Assembly: GCA_025084515.1 (NCBI GenBank)
Contig: JAJAGP010003239.1
Coordinates: forward strand, 1 to 64,000
DNA from: Ancistrus triradiatus
Lineage: Eukaryota > Chordata > Actinopteri > Siluriformes > Loricariidae
Direction of reading: 5' to 3'
DNA length: 64,000 nucleotides
The notes under the pieces are model-generated. The model was not told where the DNA came from and ran no database searches. It was given only the letters and a program-made list of their open reading frames with translations. Shown here piece after piece: positions 21,271-32,800 of the stretch. The first letter of the stretch is position 1. The number at the start of each line of letters is the position of its first letter. The position numbers and the translations under genes are program-made.

Positions 21271-23344
21271 AGTCGAAAAAATTATGTTAATGCTTTACAC
21301 TAAAAACACTTTGCATGAAGCTGATTTTTTTTTCCCCTCTGTCTCACACTCTCATTCTCCTCTCCAGTCGAGAGGAAGGGCCTCTACAAACGCTCGACCT
21401 TAAGCCGCTTTGCGCGAGCGTGTTGATTCTTTTGTTTGCGGGAGCCTGGATACACGGAGCATATGCCAGCTGCGCTTATGGATGCAGCTTTGGAGAGTGA
21501 AGATAATGCGGCTTTAAGTGTTGCTCTACAAAACGCAGCAATCTGCAGCACGGCATGGTGCTGTTTATAAATCACTGAGCATCTTGTCAAGGCTGTGGGT
21601 TTTGATATCTAGCGGGGTTGTTGATAAATCTTTAAGCGAAAACAGACAGAGAGCACGGCAGTGGAGTTTAAGTCATTATGACCCACGCTGCTCATTTGTA
21701 GGTTCTATTTATATCCGTGTTAGACTTTCGAAGTTGCACCGGGGTTTTGATGCTGATGCTTGCATAAGCGAAAAGGGTTTGTGGAAGAAAAATGCTTTGT
21801 TCACTAAGCCTGGCCTTGCTTGTGAACTGTGAGTTATTTCTATAGATGCATACATAAACCATAAACCATAAACCAGCAATCGAGTTTCCAATTTGCTTGG
21901 TATCATTTTATATATTATTAAAACAAATGAATCTTCACTTGACCCTTCGCAGCATAAAATGCAAAAGTGTAGCTACAGTACAGACAAGGCAGAAAAATGT
22001 CTCAGCCCTGGGCATCAAGGGGGCTTCTTAAAGACAACACAAAGTGCAATCCTCTGAATTCTATAATATCAACCATGTAATCGAGTGGAAAGCTTTCAAA
22101 CCCAATCACAGAGAGCGGGAACATGGTCCCTAAGAGAAAATGTATTTTTTATAAATGTTTAAACATTATATAGAGAGAGAGAGCATGATTATACAAGGCT
22201 CCCTGGGTAGGATTTGGTCTGGTGACCGCTTGTGAACAGAGCATGTGAGGTACCACTGTACCAGCACAGTGACACCCAGGGCAAACACACCTATATGAGG
22301 AGTGGAAAAATTTTGGGAAACTACACAATGGGTTGATTTCAAATGGCATCTACAAAGAGCGGGATGTGCAAATTGGCACCTGCAACAATGAGATCGCTAA
22401 GATTGCATAGACAAACATAGAGGTGATCCAACAAACTTAGGCTGAGATGGTTCCTCCAATATTCCAAACTCAAATAAATAGAACTTTTTTGACATTTTCA
22501 CCTTGGGAAATTTTTACCTTGGGAAATGTATTGCCTATTTCTCTACTTCTTTTGTTCCCTTTCAGTTTTATGCTTGTACTCGCTTTTCAAACGTCTTTAA
22601 TTTCCTCTTAAACTTGTCTTTACTCTGTTGTTCAAACTTCAGACTTATATTCTTTTTTTGGTTATTTCTTTTCATCCAACATACACCTCTAGACACTGTT
22701 CCCTGTATGGTGGCATCACTTAGACTCCAGATCTGGTGCAGGAATAGTCCATGGGATTCTTGTAGCACTTGAGTGCCTTAATACTTTTGAATTGATTTCA
22801 GACATGTAGTTATGTAAGATATTCCACATAATAAAATAGCGATCCATGTTAATTAATAGAAAAATAAGTTGACACTTTTGTCTAATTAATTTGACTTATT
22901 TAACATATTTTATATATGCACAGAATTTGTTCTGGCTCTGACTCTTTATGACACTCTTCTCTTGTGGAACTCTACCCACCTCCAGCAATTTGTTATTAAA
23001 ATATAGAAAATAAAATATATGCTTCTGTTCAGAACATAACTAGATTTTAACAAGATGAGACAGATAATATACTGATATATCTAATATCAAAACAACAACT
23101 TGGTGTCATGTAAAATTTGTTGTGGGAACAGATAACAAACCCAGTCCCCAGAGTAAAACTGTACATATAGAGGGGACCAAAATTCTGAGACTAGTAAAAA
23201 TGTTAATATTTTTGCTTTTTTAATTTTTTTTCTAATTTAATACAATGTTTTTCATTACAAATCATATAAGCTTTGCACTGTCGTTCCTGAACAGAGAGGG
23301 CAGCAGAAGGTTACAGTGAAACCTGGCTTGTCATGCATGTGGAA

Positions 23345-23437
23345 ACTACATTTCCCAGAATGCCTTGTGGGCTAATCAGCCCCCAACTTCTTACACCTGT
23401 AGGGCAGGGTATAAAAGAGTGGACAAGGCATTGTTCA
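23345..23437 (+). promoter_or_regulatory. Promoter-like module: ZNF143/SBS-type motif plus TATA box
   Basis: 'actacatttcccagaatgcc' at 23345-23364 is close to the vertebrate ZNF143 (Staf) binding motif ACTACAATTCCCAGAATGC. A canonical TATAAAA lies at 23410-23416. An initiator-like 'ttcactg' follows, with A at 23437, 27 bases from the first T of the TATA box. Downstream sequence is purine-rich with no long frame. It may be the promoter of an LTR or another repeat, or of an unannotated non-coding transcript. Such CCCAGAATGC boxes also occur inside repeats. Confidence 0.35.
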
Positions 23438-24595
23438 CTGCTGCACTTTTGTAGAAGGGTAGCCCTAGGATGTTGTGTGTCTGTGTGCAAGAGATTTTCT
23501 TGAAAAAAGAAGACAGAAAGTGCTACTGAGTTATAAAGTGGAGACTGACAAAGAAAGTCGAAAAAGACTCTAGAAGATTGAGAGTGAAGCTGAAAGTCCA
23601 AAAGATAGTTTTCAGGGGATGGCAGAGTGGAAGTTAAAGACAATTTGGTTGTAATTGAATTAGATTACAACAGTTAAGAAGTGAAAGAGGAAGAGGTTAT
23701 AAATTGAGGGAATTGTGCTACAAGAGTTAAAGTGAAGAAAGTCAAACAATGATTTAAGGTGTGGATTGCAGATGATATGCAAGTTAATGATTATATGAAA
23801 CAAGTAGCTTATTTAGGCATATTCTGATGGAAAGGAGGCAAACTAGCATTCATGTTTGAGAGATTGGAAGAGTCCTCTTGGACTGAGTTTGCCATTTTGG
23901 CTTCTCGTTGTTAGGAGATGCCATTTTGAGTTCCACATGTCATTTCTGAACTCTTTCTAACCGTTTACTATTAAATATAAACTGGTAATCTATTTATGGA
24001 AGTCCCTGCCTCCACTGCTTTCTCCAGCAGCCACTTTCACCCTCCAGTGCGCCCTTGTGGCTGAAACCAGTATCTTGGCACTGGTTTCCATACACTTGTC
24101 TTCAAAGATCCAGACAAGTATTTTCACTAGAGAGCTCAGATTTTTGGTCCACACTGTTTGTATTTGTAAGGAATTTGTGACAATCATCCTATAGTCATCT
24201 CTGAGGCATAGCCTATTTTAACTTCTGTTGTCAGGATCCTACATTACCCACAGTTCCGTTTGTACCGTGATCGCTTTTTAACCAATACCCATTGTACCAA
24301 TTTAGCTGTATTGCATTTCTTAGTATTGAGTCCTTGACTTTTTTAGTATAACACATTTGCAGTACATAAGACATGGAGTGAGAAATGAAGCATTCAAACT
24401 TAAAAATTAGAAGAAAAACGATCACAATTACCATTAAAAACTGCTTTTTCTGTAATGTGACATTATCTGCATAAGCAGCTTCCTCTCATGACACAAAAGT
24501 GGCTCGCAATCTGTATCTGCTCAAATGCCGACAGTAGAACACCAAACATATCTAATATCTTAAATTAATTCAATCTAATTCTGATCTAGTTGCTT

Positions 24596-24885
24596 GGGTG
24601 GTATGGTGCTCTAACAGGCTAACCCCTCACCGCAGGACCAGAGCTTGACTCCCGGGGGTGCCTTCTGGCCGGGTCAGGTGTCACATGTATACATGACTGG
24701 CTGTGTCTGATGGATGGGAGACTAGTTGGGGAATCATGCCCAGCTGCTGCAGCAGTGGCCCCTACTCATCCCCTACCGGACTTGAGTCCGGTCCATGGCA
24801 CACTATTGCCTGCAGTATGCTCTCCGGGAATGGGCGCCAACACCCGCAACTGTGAGCAGGAAAAGGCTGGTTACAGCATAAACAC
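24596..24885 (+). repeat. SINE-like element with tRNA-like head, diverged
   Basis: Head 'gggtggtatggtgctctaac' then 'agagcttgactcccggg' as a worn B box. The body includes 'gggtgccttctggccgggtc' and 'tgctctccgggaatgggcgc'. It ends in an AT-rich 'ctaattaattaattcatg'. Only one clear copy in the window, so family assignment is tentative. Confidence 0.45.
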
Positions 24886-26023
24886 TCTCTAATTAATTAA
24901 TTCATGTATCCCCAGTGCATGAACATTTGAAAGTACTTGCTGTAGGACATGGTCTGAGGTACCTACAAAACACCATCAGCCACTAGCATATGTTAAAGTG
25001 TGGATGGAACATTCACATGTGCTTTTGGGCGAAGGCTGGGTGCTGATGAAGCACTTTCCTCCATCCTGCTAAGCTCATCTCCACCATCAGCTAATCCTCT
25101 CAGTATGACGACCTGCCATTTTCCCTTCCACTTTGCCACTGCCCTGTAGGTGGCTTCCAACTTTTGAGTCATTGCAGTAATGGGAATGGCATCTGGATCT
25201 CCTTGCTACTTCTGGCTCCTTTTGGAAACCCACGCTAAAACTAACACGTTTCCATGAATGTAAACTCAACATGTGCGTGAAGCTGATTGAATAAGCAGGT
25301 TCTTTCTGGAAAACATGGTGTTCGTCGATGACGCCTGCCGAGTGCATAGTTTGTGATGCAGACGGTGAGATCATGCCATAAAAACTTATGTTGTATTGCA
25401 CATTCTCTGAGTCTGAAATCAACCTGATGTCCTAATTTCTGGTCATAACTCAACTCATGACAGCATCCTCAGCCAGAATGTCCAAGCAGATGGATGCATT
25501 TCTTTAATATAAAACAATGGCACATCAAATCAGAACAAGTCGTTTAATAAACATGTCTAGGTGTAAGTTTGATATGGAACACACAAATCTGACATCTGAC
25601 TTCTATCCTCTGGAGCTTCACACAATAAAATACTCATCTAGCACTCAGGCGGATTTCATATGACATCATCAAGAAAGCCCTGGGGAAACATTAGGCAGAT
25701 ATTAATGTTGACCTATGTTAGCCTCATATACAATCATCTATGTGATTCCCCTTTGGATCCAGTGTGTCCCCCTTTATTTATTCAGGTACACAATTCAATT
25801 GTGCGTAATTATATGGCTCCGTGATCTGTAAATAACAGTTGTAGTAATTTCTTCTACAGACATTATATATGAATTTGTTTGTTTTATTCTCAATCAGAAT
25901 TATTTATTGACTTTTCATTCATTTATATGTTTTACTATGAAGACAAACAGCATATGTCTTCAATTGTTTGAATCGAATGAAATATTGTATATCAATGTAA
26001 TGAGGATATATGTGATTATAATA
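24886..26023. other. Intergenic sequence; no gene seen
   Basis: Overlapping minus-strand frames at 25087-25453 have no domain and are not supported. No repeat recognised. Confidence 0.5.
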
Positions 26024-26029
26024 TTAGAG

Positions 26030-27016
26030 CCAGACCCCTCTAGTCTGGATACAAGATGAGATACAGTTGGGCATGGAGGCAGACCAGTTCCGTATGGTAT
26101 CTTGTGGCACATTTACCCACAGATGTTGTAACTGGACCTGTAGATCCTGCACACTCATAGGTTGCTGAAGCTGGCATCCCAGCTGGTCCCATAAATGCTT
26201 GATTTGCAATAAATCTGGCAACCAGACAGGCCAAGGAAGTGTTGCAATCCTCTCCGGTGTTGACATTTCTGGGAAACCCTTGTTCTGCATTATCCTGCTG
26301 AAAAATGCTAGTTGGAAGACCTGCCATGAGAGGAAACACAAATGACCTAGGATGTCCTGCACATATCGCTGAGTTGTTAGTGTCCCTTGTATCGCTACTA
26401 TGGGTGGAAAACTTCTGGATGCAACGTCTCCCAGATCATCGCATCAACAGTTGGGGCGGTGTGTCACTCCACAGCAAAGGCAGCATTGAAGCTGTCAGCA
26501 CAAGGCCTCCATACTCAAAGCCAACTGTCGTCTGATCCCAGAACGAACCTGGATTTGTCGCTAAAGATGATACGGTTCCAGTCCATGGCAGTCCAGGTTT
26601 CTCATTCATAGCACCACTGCAAACAAAGGCGACGGTGGCTGGCTGTCCATAGCCAGACACGTAACTGGTGCTGTGACAACAAATTTCTTTTTGCTAAGCT
26701 CATGCAAATGGTCCAGGCAGACGGGTGTGTAGTGAGGGTGCCACCTGTATCTGGTCAACAACAAAATTATGGGAGCTCCTCATGCTTGTCGGTGGATCAA
26801 ACGATCCTCTCTATTGGTGGCCTGCCTGGGCTGTGGCTGTCCACTGTGTGTTCCCTCATAGAACCACTGCACCCAACACCTCCTAGCAGCTAGGTCAGAA
26901 GGGCCCAGATGGTGGGCAATTCATTGAATTGACCATCCTGCTCCTCTCAGTCCAATTATGCACTGTCTCTCAAAGTCTGAGAACTGGGCAAAATGTATTT
27001 GAATGCATCGTAGAGG
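26030..27016 (-). pseudogene. Tc1-like transposase pseudogene
   Basis: Minus-strand reading from about 27008: '..IHFAQFSDFER' at the start, then many stops. The first catalytic block is at about 26535-26600 and reads WNRIIFSDKSRFVLGSDD; the usual Glu after the catalytic Asp is Lys. The second block, around 26280-26310, reads IFQQDNAEQGF, against the family's QQDNARPHT pattern. The third block at about 26175-26230 reads PWPVWLPDLLQIKHLWDQL; the residue aligned with the catalytic Glu (IEH in active relatives) is Lys. It continues to about 26030 with a normal C-terminal region. With the catalytic Glu replaced and frameshifts present, it cannot be active. Confidence 0.8.
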
Positions 27017-27021
27017 CATGT

Positions 27022-27223
27022 GGGACTGTGGTAGCCTAGCGAGTAAGGTACTGTACTATGGACCACAAGGTCCAGGGTTCAAATCCCACCTCTCAAACCC
27101 CAAGCTGCCACTGTTGGGTCCTTGACCAAGCCCCTTAACCCACAATTTCTTGGATTGTAAGGCTGTATCAGTTGTAAGTCGTTCTGGATAAGGGCGTCTG
27201 TTAAATGCTGTAAATGTAAATGT
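27022..27223 (+). repeat. tRNA-derived SINE nested in the Tc1 element, full length
   Basis: Head 'gggactgtggtagcctagcg', B box ggttcaaatcc at 27076-27086, 'actgttgggtccttgac', 'ttaacccacaatttcttgg', 'cgttctggataagggcgtct' and the tail 'gttaaatgctgtaaatgtaa'. Flanked by atgt (27018-27021 and 27220-27223). Removing it rejoins the transposon sequence 'gaggcatgtctagcag' without a gap. Confidence 0.9.
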
Positions 27224-27499
27224 CTAGCAGTCAATAATCTCTTGCCAAGAGGTACACTACCCAAAAGTAGTCTCTGCCAGCCTTTTTATAGGGCAGCAAG
27301 GGAAGCATTTTAGCGCTTGTGGCAGGACCCAGTGTCTAATCAGACCACACCTGTAATCATTTAAAAATGAAAATGTTTGGAAAATAAATCCCAGCCTCCA
27401 GATGACATTTCTAGCCTGATTAATCCCCACTTTTCCTAGCAAAACATTTTCGTACAATTCCTCAGCACAGATCTTGACCCTGATTGCTCACCCAGGTCT

Positions 27500-27960
27500 C
27501 ACTAGCAACAAATCAACAAACTTTCGCCTCATTTACATACATTAACATGTTTCATTTGCATCTACGCTGGGTCAGGAAGACTTTAATCACTTTCAATTAG
27601 ACATTAATAATAGCCGAATTACACTATAGAGCGCTGTCGGTGAAATTAGGAAGTAATTCAAGTTGCACAGAAATACATATAAGCTCTGGATGTCCCAGGT
27701 GTATCCTGGGTATGAGAGAAGTCAGCGGCTTGCGTTTTGTTTTATAAGAGGGTTGCTGAATTTGACCTGGATTGATAGCCGTGATGCATAATCCTGATCT
27801 TAAAATCCCTGCTTCCATATGATAAACGTCAACAAAAGGATTACAGGACGGAAAAAGCCAGAGTCTGTTCAGGAGGGCCGTCACAAACACTGTCCCCTGG
27901 AGAGCGCTAATGCTTTACAGACAAATGTAAAAGATTTACTGTGCATGAACATCTAGCGCC
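27500..27960. other. Candidate conserved non-coding element
   Basis: Repeat-free. Contains 'ttcaattagacattaataat', 'catttgcatctacgc', 'gatgcataatcctgatctt' and 'catatgataaacgtcaac', which include homeodomain, octamer-like, Otx-type (TAATCC) and Hox/Cdx-type cores. The clustering is suggestive, not proof. Confidence 0.3.
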
Positions 27961-28085
27961 ATTTCTCTGCACGTTTCATTTGGATCCAATTGACACGTTT
28001 CGAGTTCATTTTGCACTAATGAAAAGCTTTTGGTAGCTATTACTTTATGAAATGACCTCACGATTTATTTGACTACTGTGAATAA

Positions 28086-28088
<3 letters not shown>

Positions 28089-28122
<34 letters not shown>
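28089..28122. repeat. (GT)17 microsatellite
   Basis: Uninterrupted GT run. Confidence 0.97.
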
Positions 28123-28123
<1 letters not shown>

Positions 28124-28369
28124 ATCCCTGGTGGCATCGCCACTCGGGAAACGCAGTCCCCTATTGATTGTGCACTGGACAAATACTTCATTTTATCAAG
28201 CCTGACTCTCCTCATCCCTCTACATGCTAAATAATGAATAAGCCCATCCGTCATTGCTTCAAGGTATTTATTGCTGTTGTCCCTAAACCTACATAAACCT
28301 GCCCGAGCTTTGGATTCAGATTGCCAGGAAAATTGCAGCTAGTGTCCCATGAAGATTAGTACTCAGAGG

Positions 28370-28900
28370 GAGCGTGACGTCCAATAAAGACTCTCACTCA
28401 TCGATTCCGATTTGAAATCCTCTGTGTCAGTGCTTTATTATACCGATTATTGATACGTGAGGTGGTTATTCGGTGCAGACGATTAAAACATCTGCATCTA
28501 AGCCGTAATTAATAGAACTGAACATATTTCTGTTTTCACCTGACACCCCGACTAAATTATAATCCACTCAGAAATCCATTATTAATTCCAACTCAAGCTT
28601 AATGGACCTGAAAGCATAAAGCCACGGATCGACATTACAGCATTAAATAATTTCACTAACCGATGCACGAGGTAATATGAGACCCAAAAAACATACCGGT
28701 TTCGACGTGAATATTTTACAGAAAAGACATTTTCATGAAGATGTGTTTCTTGGATGCTTTTAAATGCTATCCCTTAGCATTCCGTCTCCCCTCGTGCTCC
28801 ATTAGTATGACTAAATTATAGATTTCTCCTGAATTCGGAGCATTTGGCCATGAACATATGCATGAGCAAGTGGAAATGGCATTGCATATATTATAGAACG
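28370..28900. other. Candidate conserved non-coding element
   Basis: Repeat-free, balanced composition. Includes 'ctaagccgtaattaatagaa', 'ccattattaattccaactca', 'ggacctgaaagcataaagcc' and 'catgaacatatgcatgagca'. No frame of note. Confidence 0.3.
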
Positions 28901-29090
28901 CAGCACAGGGTGGATTAATGGCGGCGTTTGGCCGTACCATTACTCAGATGGGATACATGTGTTGCTGGAACAGTAACCTTAATATAACCCGCATTACAAT
29001 GCACAGTTTTGTCAGGTTTTGGGTAATCCTGGAAAATGATGCTTAGTTGGTTTTCTAAATGAACAGTTTTTGCAGGAAATTAAAGTAAAT

Positions 29091-29345
29091 ATTCATTCAT
29101 TTTCTTATCGGATTCATTCTGGGCAGGATCGCGGGAAAGCCCGTGCCTAACCGGCAGCACAGGGCCCAAGACAAACAGCCCTAGAGAGGGCACCAATCCA
29201 TCGTATGGCGCACACACTAAGAGCACTTTAGAAACACTAATTAACTTTACTCACACATCTTTTGGAATGTGGGAAGAAACTGGAGTACCCGGAGAAAACT
29301 GGGCACAAGCGCATTCTGGATGGTGCAGCACTAGGGATGATCCCC
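29091..29345 (-). repeat. SINE/LINE-tail type repeat, reverse orientation
   Basis: Plus-strand order: 'attcattcattttcttatcg', 'gggcaggatcgcgg', 'gggcaccaatccatcg', 'ctttagaaacactaatta', 'gtgggaagaaactggagtac'. Same family as 15652-15905 and 54490-54825. Confidence 0.8.
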
Positions 29346-29624
29346 CACCAGGCTTCCACTCCATCAGACACAACACAAATAATACTGATATGCATATTCT
29401 CTACTTAATTTTCTTCAATATGCTAAAATTTTATACTCTATTATATTCCATAATATTGTATTCTGTTTACTTTATTATAACCTATATATTAACATTTGAT
29501 TTGAATTATATTTTCTTTAAATATGTTCTCTCTTTCCCTCTCTCTTTTTAGCTTCTGTTTATTTAAACAATTACTATTGACTCATTAATTAGATAACTTA
29601 GTTTAATTCTTACATATAAAATCT
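29346..29624. other. AT-rich spacer; nothing recognised
   Basis: Mostly TA-rich with several 'tatattt' runs. No coding or repeat signature. Confidence 0.4.
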
Positions 29625-29826
29625 AGGCTACCCAAGGTTGGGTCCCTTTTTGAGTCTGGGTCCTCCCCAAGGTTCCTTCCTTAAAATATTTTGATGGTTT
29701 TTCCTTGCCACTGGGACCCCAGGCTTGCTTAATTAGGGCTTCGGGTCTAGATAATTGTAAAGATGCTTTGAGAAAATGCTCTATTGGAAAAGCACTATCT
29801 AAATAAATTTTACTTTGGCTTTGACA
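29625..29826 (-). repeat. Fish dispersed repeat, copy 4, reverse orientation
   Basis: 'tgggtccctttttgagtctg', 'tttttccttgccactggga', 'gctttgagaaaatgctct' and 'aataaattttactttggctt'. Same family as 9270-9452. Confidence 0.8.
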
Positions 29827-32800
29827 AAATTAGTTGTTTGTACGTGTAATGCCTCACCCTGCCAGAGGGGTAACACCGGGACTTGAACCTAGGACCCTGT
29901 GGTGGTGGGCCAGTGTATTAGGGTATTAGTGTATATGTCACCTGAGCACCCTAAAATGTTATTTTATTTCATATGCAGGAATGACACTTAGGTTTCTCTC
30001 CTTCCACTTCCCAAAAGAGGGCCATAAAATGTTTGCTATATTCAGTAGTTCCAGCCCTGGTGCCATAGGTGTCGCTGTATTGCTTGGCTTTGAGAGGGTG
30101 TACGTGCTACTCCTGTGAACACCGGTACCTGTTGGATTATAAGAGTAACTCTGTACTGAATAGGATTTGGTTAAGACTATACAGGTAGTAAATGCTGTAA
30201 ACAGTGCCCACTGAGACCAGTGTTATTTGACTTTTTTGAAAAACAAATGACCAAATGTCTGGCATCCGTAGTAATGAGTCATGTACATAATTATAATAAA
30301 GCATCCAAGAGTATAGTAATGCTGTCTTTTTTTTAATGCATGGGTTTGATATGCAGACACTTGAGTGTAGTTTTTCCATTTAAAGACTCAACGGAAAACC
30401 TTTCTTGTAAAACAAAGGAATGTCTCATAAAATGGTTCCAAAACATACAGAAGTACACTCGGTTCCTTCCTCGTCTTTTTCAGAAGTCTCAAAAGGGTGC
30501 TCACTGGATATGTCCCATATGGACACTAAACTGGTTGAGTACTTCAAAATTTAACAATGCGAAAGAATATAATGACCAGGGCCAATCGTGTGGAGATGCT
30601 GGGCTCTGGGAGCAGCTGAACCAACCTGAGCACTTCTACAGAATGCTGCAGCACCTAGACCTGACCAATGGGATTTAGAAGGCAAGAATGAGCTGGCAGG
30701 TCTACGTTTCGCCTTCTCAGTTTGTGGTGAAACGAGCACAGGACGTGACCAGGCGAAAGTGGAGTCCATTAATTCCAGGCCAAGTTAAGGGTGGAGTGAG
30801 CTTTATAACTGCCTGCTACTCCAACCTGATGCCAATCATTCATGAGGCTACCCCCAATCACTCGAGTGACCACTCAGTTTCAATCTGTGTGTGTATTTGT
30901 GTGCATCAGGGCAAGCAAATAAGCCTGCTCTGCTTACCCCACTCCCTTGGGACCCTTGCCATATAATCTCAGAATTAATTCTATTTGGAATAGTTAAAAT
31001 AAGAAAGGTTAGGTGTCGGTGTAAAGGAACTCACTCCTCTGCTAATGAACACATACCTCGCTTTCCTGCCCGTGTCCTTGGACTGTCATCTCCAACCTTT
31101 TGAAGCTGTATCTGATTATCCAGGCAGCAATTAATCATAATTAAGCCCGACTTGGAGCAGTGGAAAGAAGGTAGCCACAGACCTGGCATGCTTCCTGATC
31201 AGCTCTTGGCTTCCATTTTTTTCTAAGGCTATCACTGGGGGTGGAAGGCTGTAGGGGGTGAGGCTGATAGGAATATTGTAGCTGACGAGGGATCCTGGAC
31301 AGGTCTGGGGTAGCTCTGTGTCTTCTCATCACCTCTTGAGGGCCCTCGGGACGCTGACTTTGTTAGAAACTCACTTCTTGGCTGCTGAAATAACTCTTCA
31401 GCCGCTCGTTGTTAGACTCAGCAGGAGTTAATTCAACATTGGTACTGCTACTAAAGTGCCGCAGTTCGCTTTGTTTTCCAAAAACGACACACACCATCGC
31501 CAAGTCCTGTGAACATAAGTTGGTCGATGACTGAAGTTTGTTTTATGAGACATGATGGTGTTGTGTTTGGGTTCCATGCTGTAGAGGCCCAGACAGTGCA
31601 GATTGTTTACTGACATGAACAGCCATGTGTAACGGGACACATCCAGCCAAGCCAAGCCAAGCAGAGGAAAATCTCGCAAGCAAAACAGATTATGTTAAAT
31701 ATTAGAGCTCGCAATGCGTTGCTGTAGAAGGTTAAGGTTAAGATGCATGTGCTCTTCCTCTCTCTCATGTGATTTCCAGATGGTTCATGTTTTCCTGGTC
31801 AAAAGGTTCCGGAGTGGAGGTCCGACTGCCTGGCCCTTTGGTAATGTATTTTTCTTTCCTTTTCACAGGCAGTTTATTATTAGAATGTGCTTTCATTGCA
31901 TCAGTAGGATGGCGAGTGATGTTCGTGCATGCATGTATGTGTGTGTAGAAGATGGAGCAGAGATTAATGTATGGGTCAGCTGTATCTGTTGTCCCTCTGG
32001 GCTGGGACTGAAACCCTGCCAGAGGTCAGTTGGGCTACTCCGACTCCATCTCTCTTTCTGTCTCCCTCTCTTTCTCTCTCTGTCCACCTCCACCAATGAA
32101 GTTGTCACACTTTTTCAGGTTGTAGTGTTTTCAAAACAGTTCCCACTCAGCCTCCACTTTACTGGTGTCATAAGACACTTTTGCACTGGAAGAACTTTTT
32201 CATAGTTCTGCCTATAGGGATATAATGCTGTGTACAGGGACTTTTTTAACTCCTACTTCAAGGCAGGGTCTTTTCTCAGTGCATAGAATCCCAGATTGAT
32301 GTAAGTTTGCAGCGACTGGTCCAGACGTAGTGAGGCAAGTGTATAGTGATTGGTCGAGAGGCAAGCGCCTGTGTTGAGCTCAACCACCATTTTTGATATA
32401 CTTGTACACCAGTAGGTTTAAAGACAACAGATCTTCACACCTAAAATGGAAAAAAAACATATGCCATCAGGGCATAATTTAATTTAGTTCTTGGGGGAGA
32501 TCTGCAGGGGGTAGTACCTCCCAAATTATTCCCTATAACTGTTTGGTGTGAAAGGGGCTATTCGTTTATGATTCACTGCATGACAATATGCAAATACATA
32601 TACACCCCATACCCCCAAAGAGACTGGTACCAACTTAAGAGAAGATGATACTCTAGATACAGACATGAACCTGGACTTTAGAGTACCTCTGTTGGTAGCA
32701 CTAATTCCCAGTGTTAAGCTTCCTGGGTTTGTATCCCACCTCTGGAAAGCTGAGGTTTGCCTGACTGTGTCAGTACAAGACATTCCCTCGCAAGGTTGCT

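Larger units (their letters stand above)
20788..24595. other. Repeat-poor intergenic sequence; no gene seen
   Basis: 20930-21270 is a candidate conserved block (separate entry). 21300-21840 is balanced in composition, with no domain in its frames. 22500-23280 is AT-rich. A promoter-like module lies at 23345-23437 (separate entry), followed by purine-rich sequence at about 23500-23760. Nothing else recognised. Confidence 0.45.
26024..27365 (-). mobile_element. Tc1-like transposon, reverse orientation, interrupted by a SINE
   Basis: Plus-strand 'ctcttgccaagaggtacact' and 'ctttttatagggcagcaagg' at about 27240-27305 are the leader of a fish Tc1-like family. The same leader, in forward orientation, occurs at 41480-41625. 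The transposase runs on the minus strand from about 27016 to 26030. A SINE occupies 27022-27223, between leader and start. The outer 5' terminal repeat is missing past about 27362. Confidence 0.85.
27366..29090. other. Repeat-poor intergenic sequence; no gene seen
   Basis: Two candidate conserved blocks (27500-27960 and 28370-28900, separate entries) surround a (GT)17 microsatellite. No gene signal. Confidence 0.5.

Noticed and set aside
23345..23760. An endogenous retrovirus or LTR element starting at the promoter-like module
   Set aside because: No paired LTR, primer-binding site, gag, protease, reverse transcriptase or integrase sequence was visible downstream.
27022..27223. tRNA gene suggested by B box ggttcaaatcc
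   Set aside because: The head does not form a complete cloverleaf, and the same head-plus-tail unit recurs many times. It is a tRNA-derived SINE; the same holds for the other B boxes in the window.
30340..30678. 112-codon frame with a 'QLNQPEHFYRMLQHLDLTNG' segment
   Set aside because: It briefly resembled a retroelement piece, but I could not assign it to any family and no neighbouring domains exist.
31714..32205. 163-codon plus frame
   Set aside because: Cys/Arg/Phe-rich with no recognisable motif, ending in unremarkable sequence; expected at this length in a 64 kb window.
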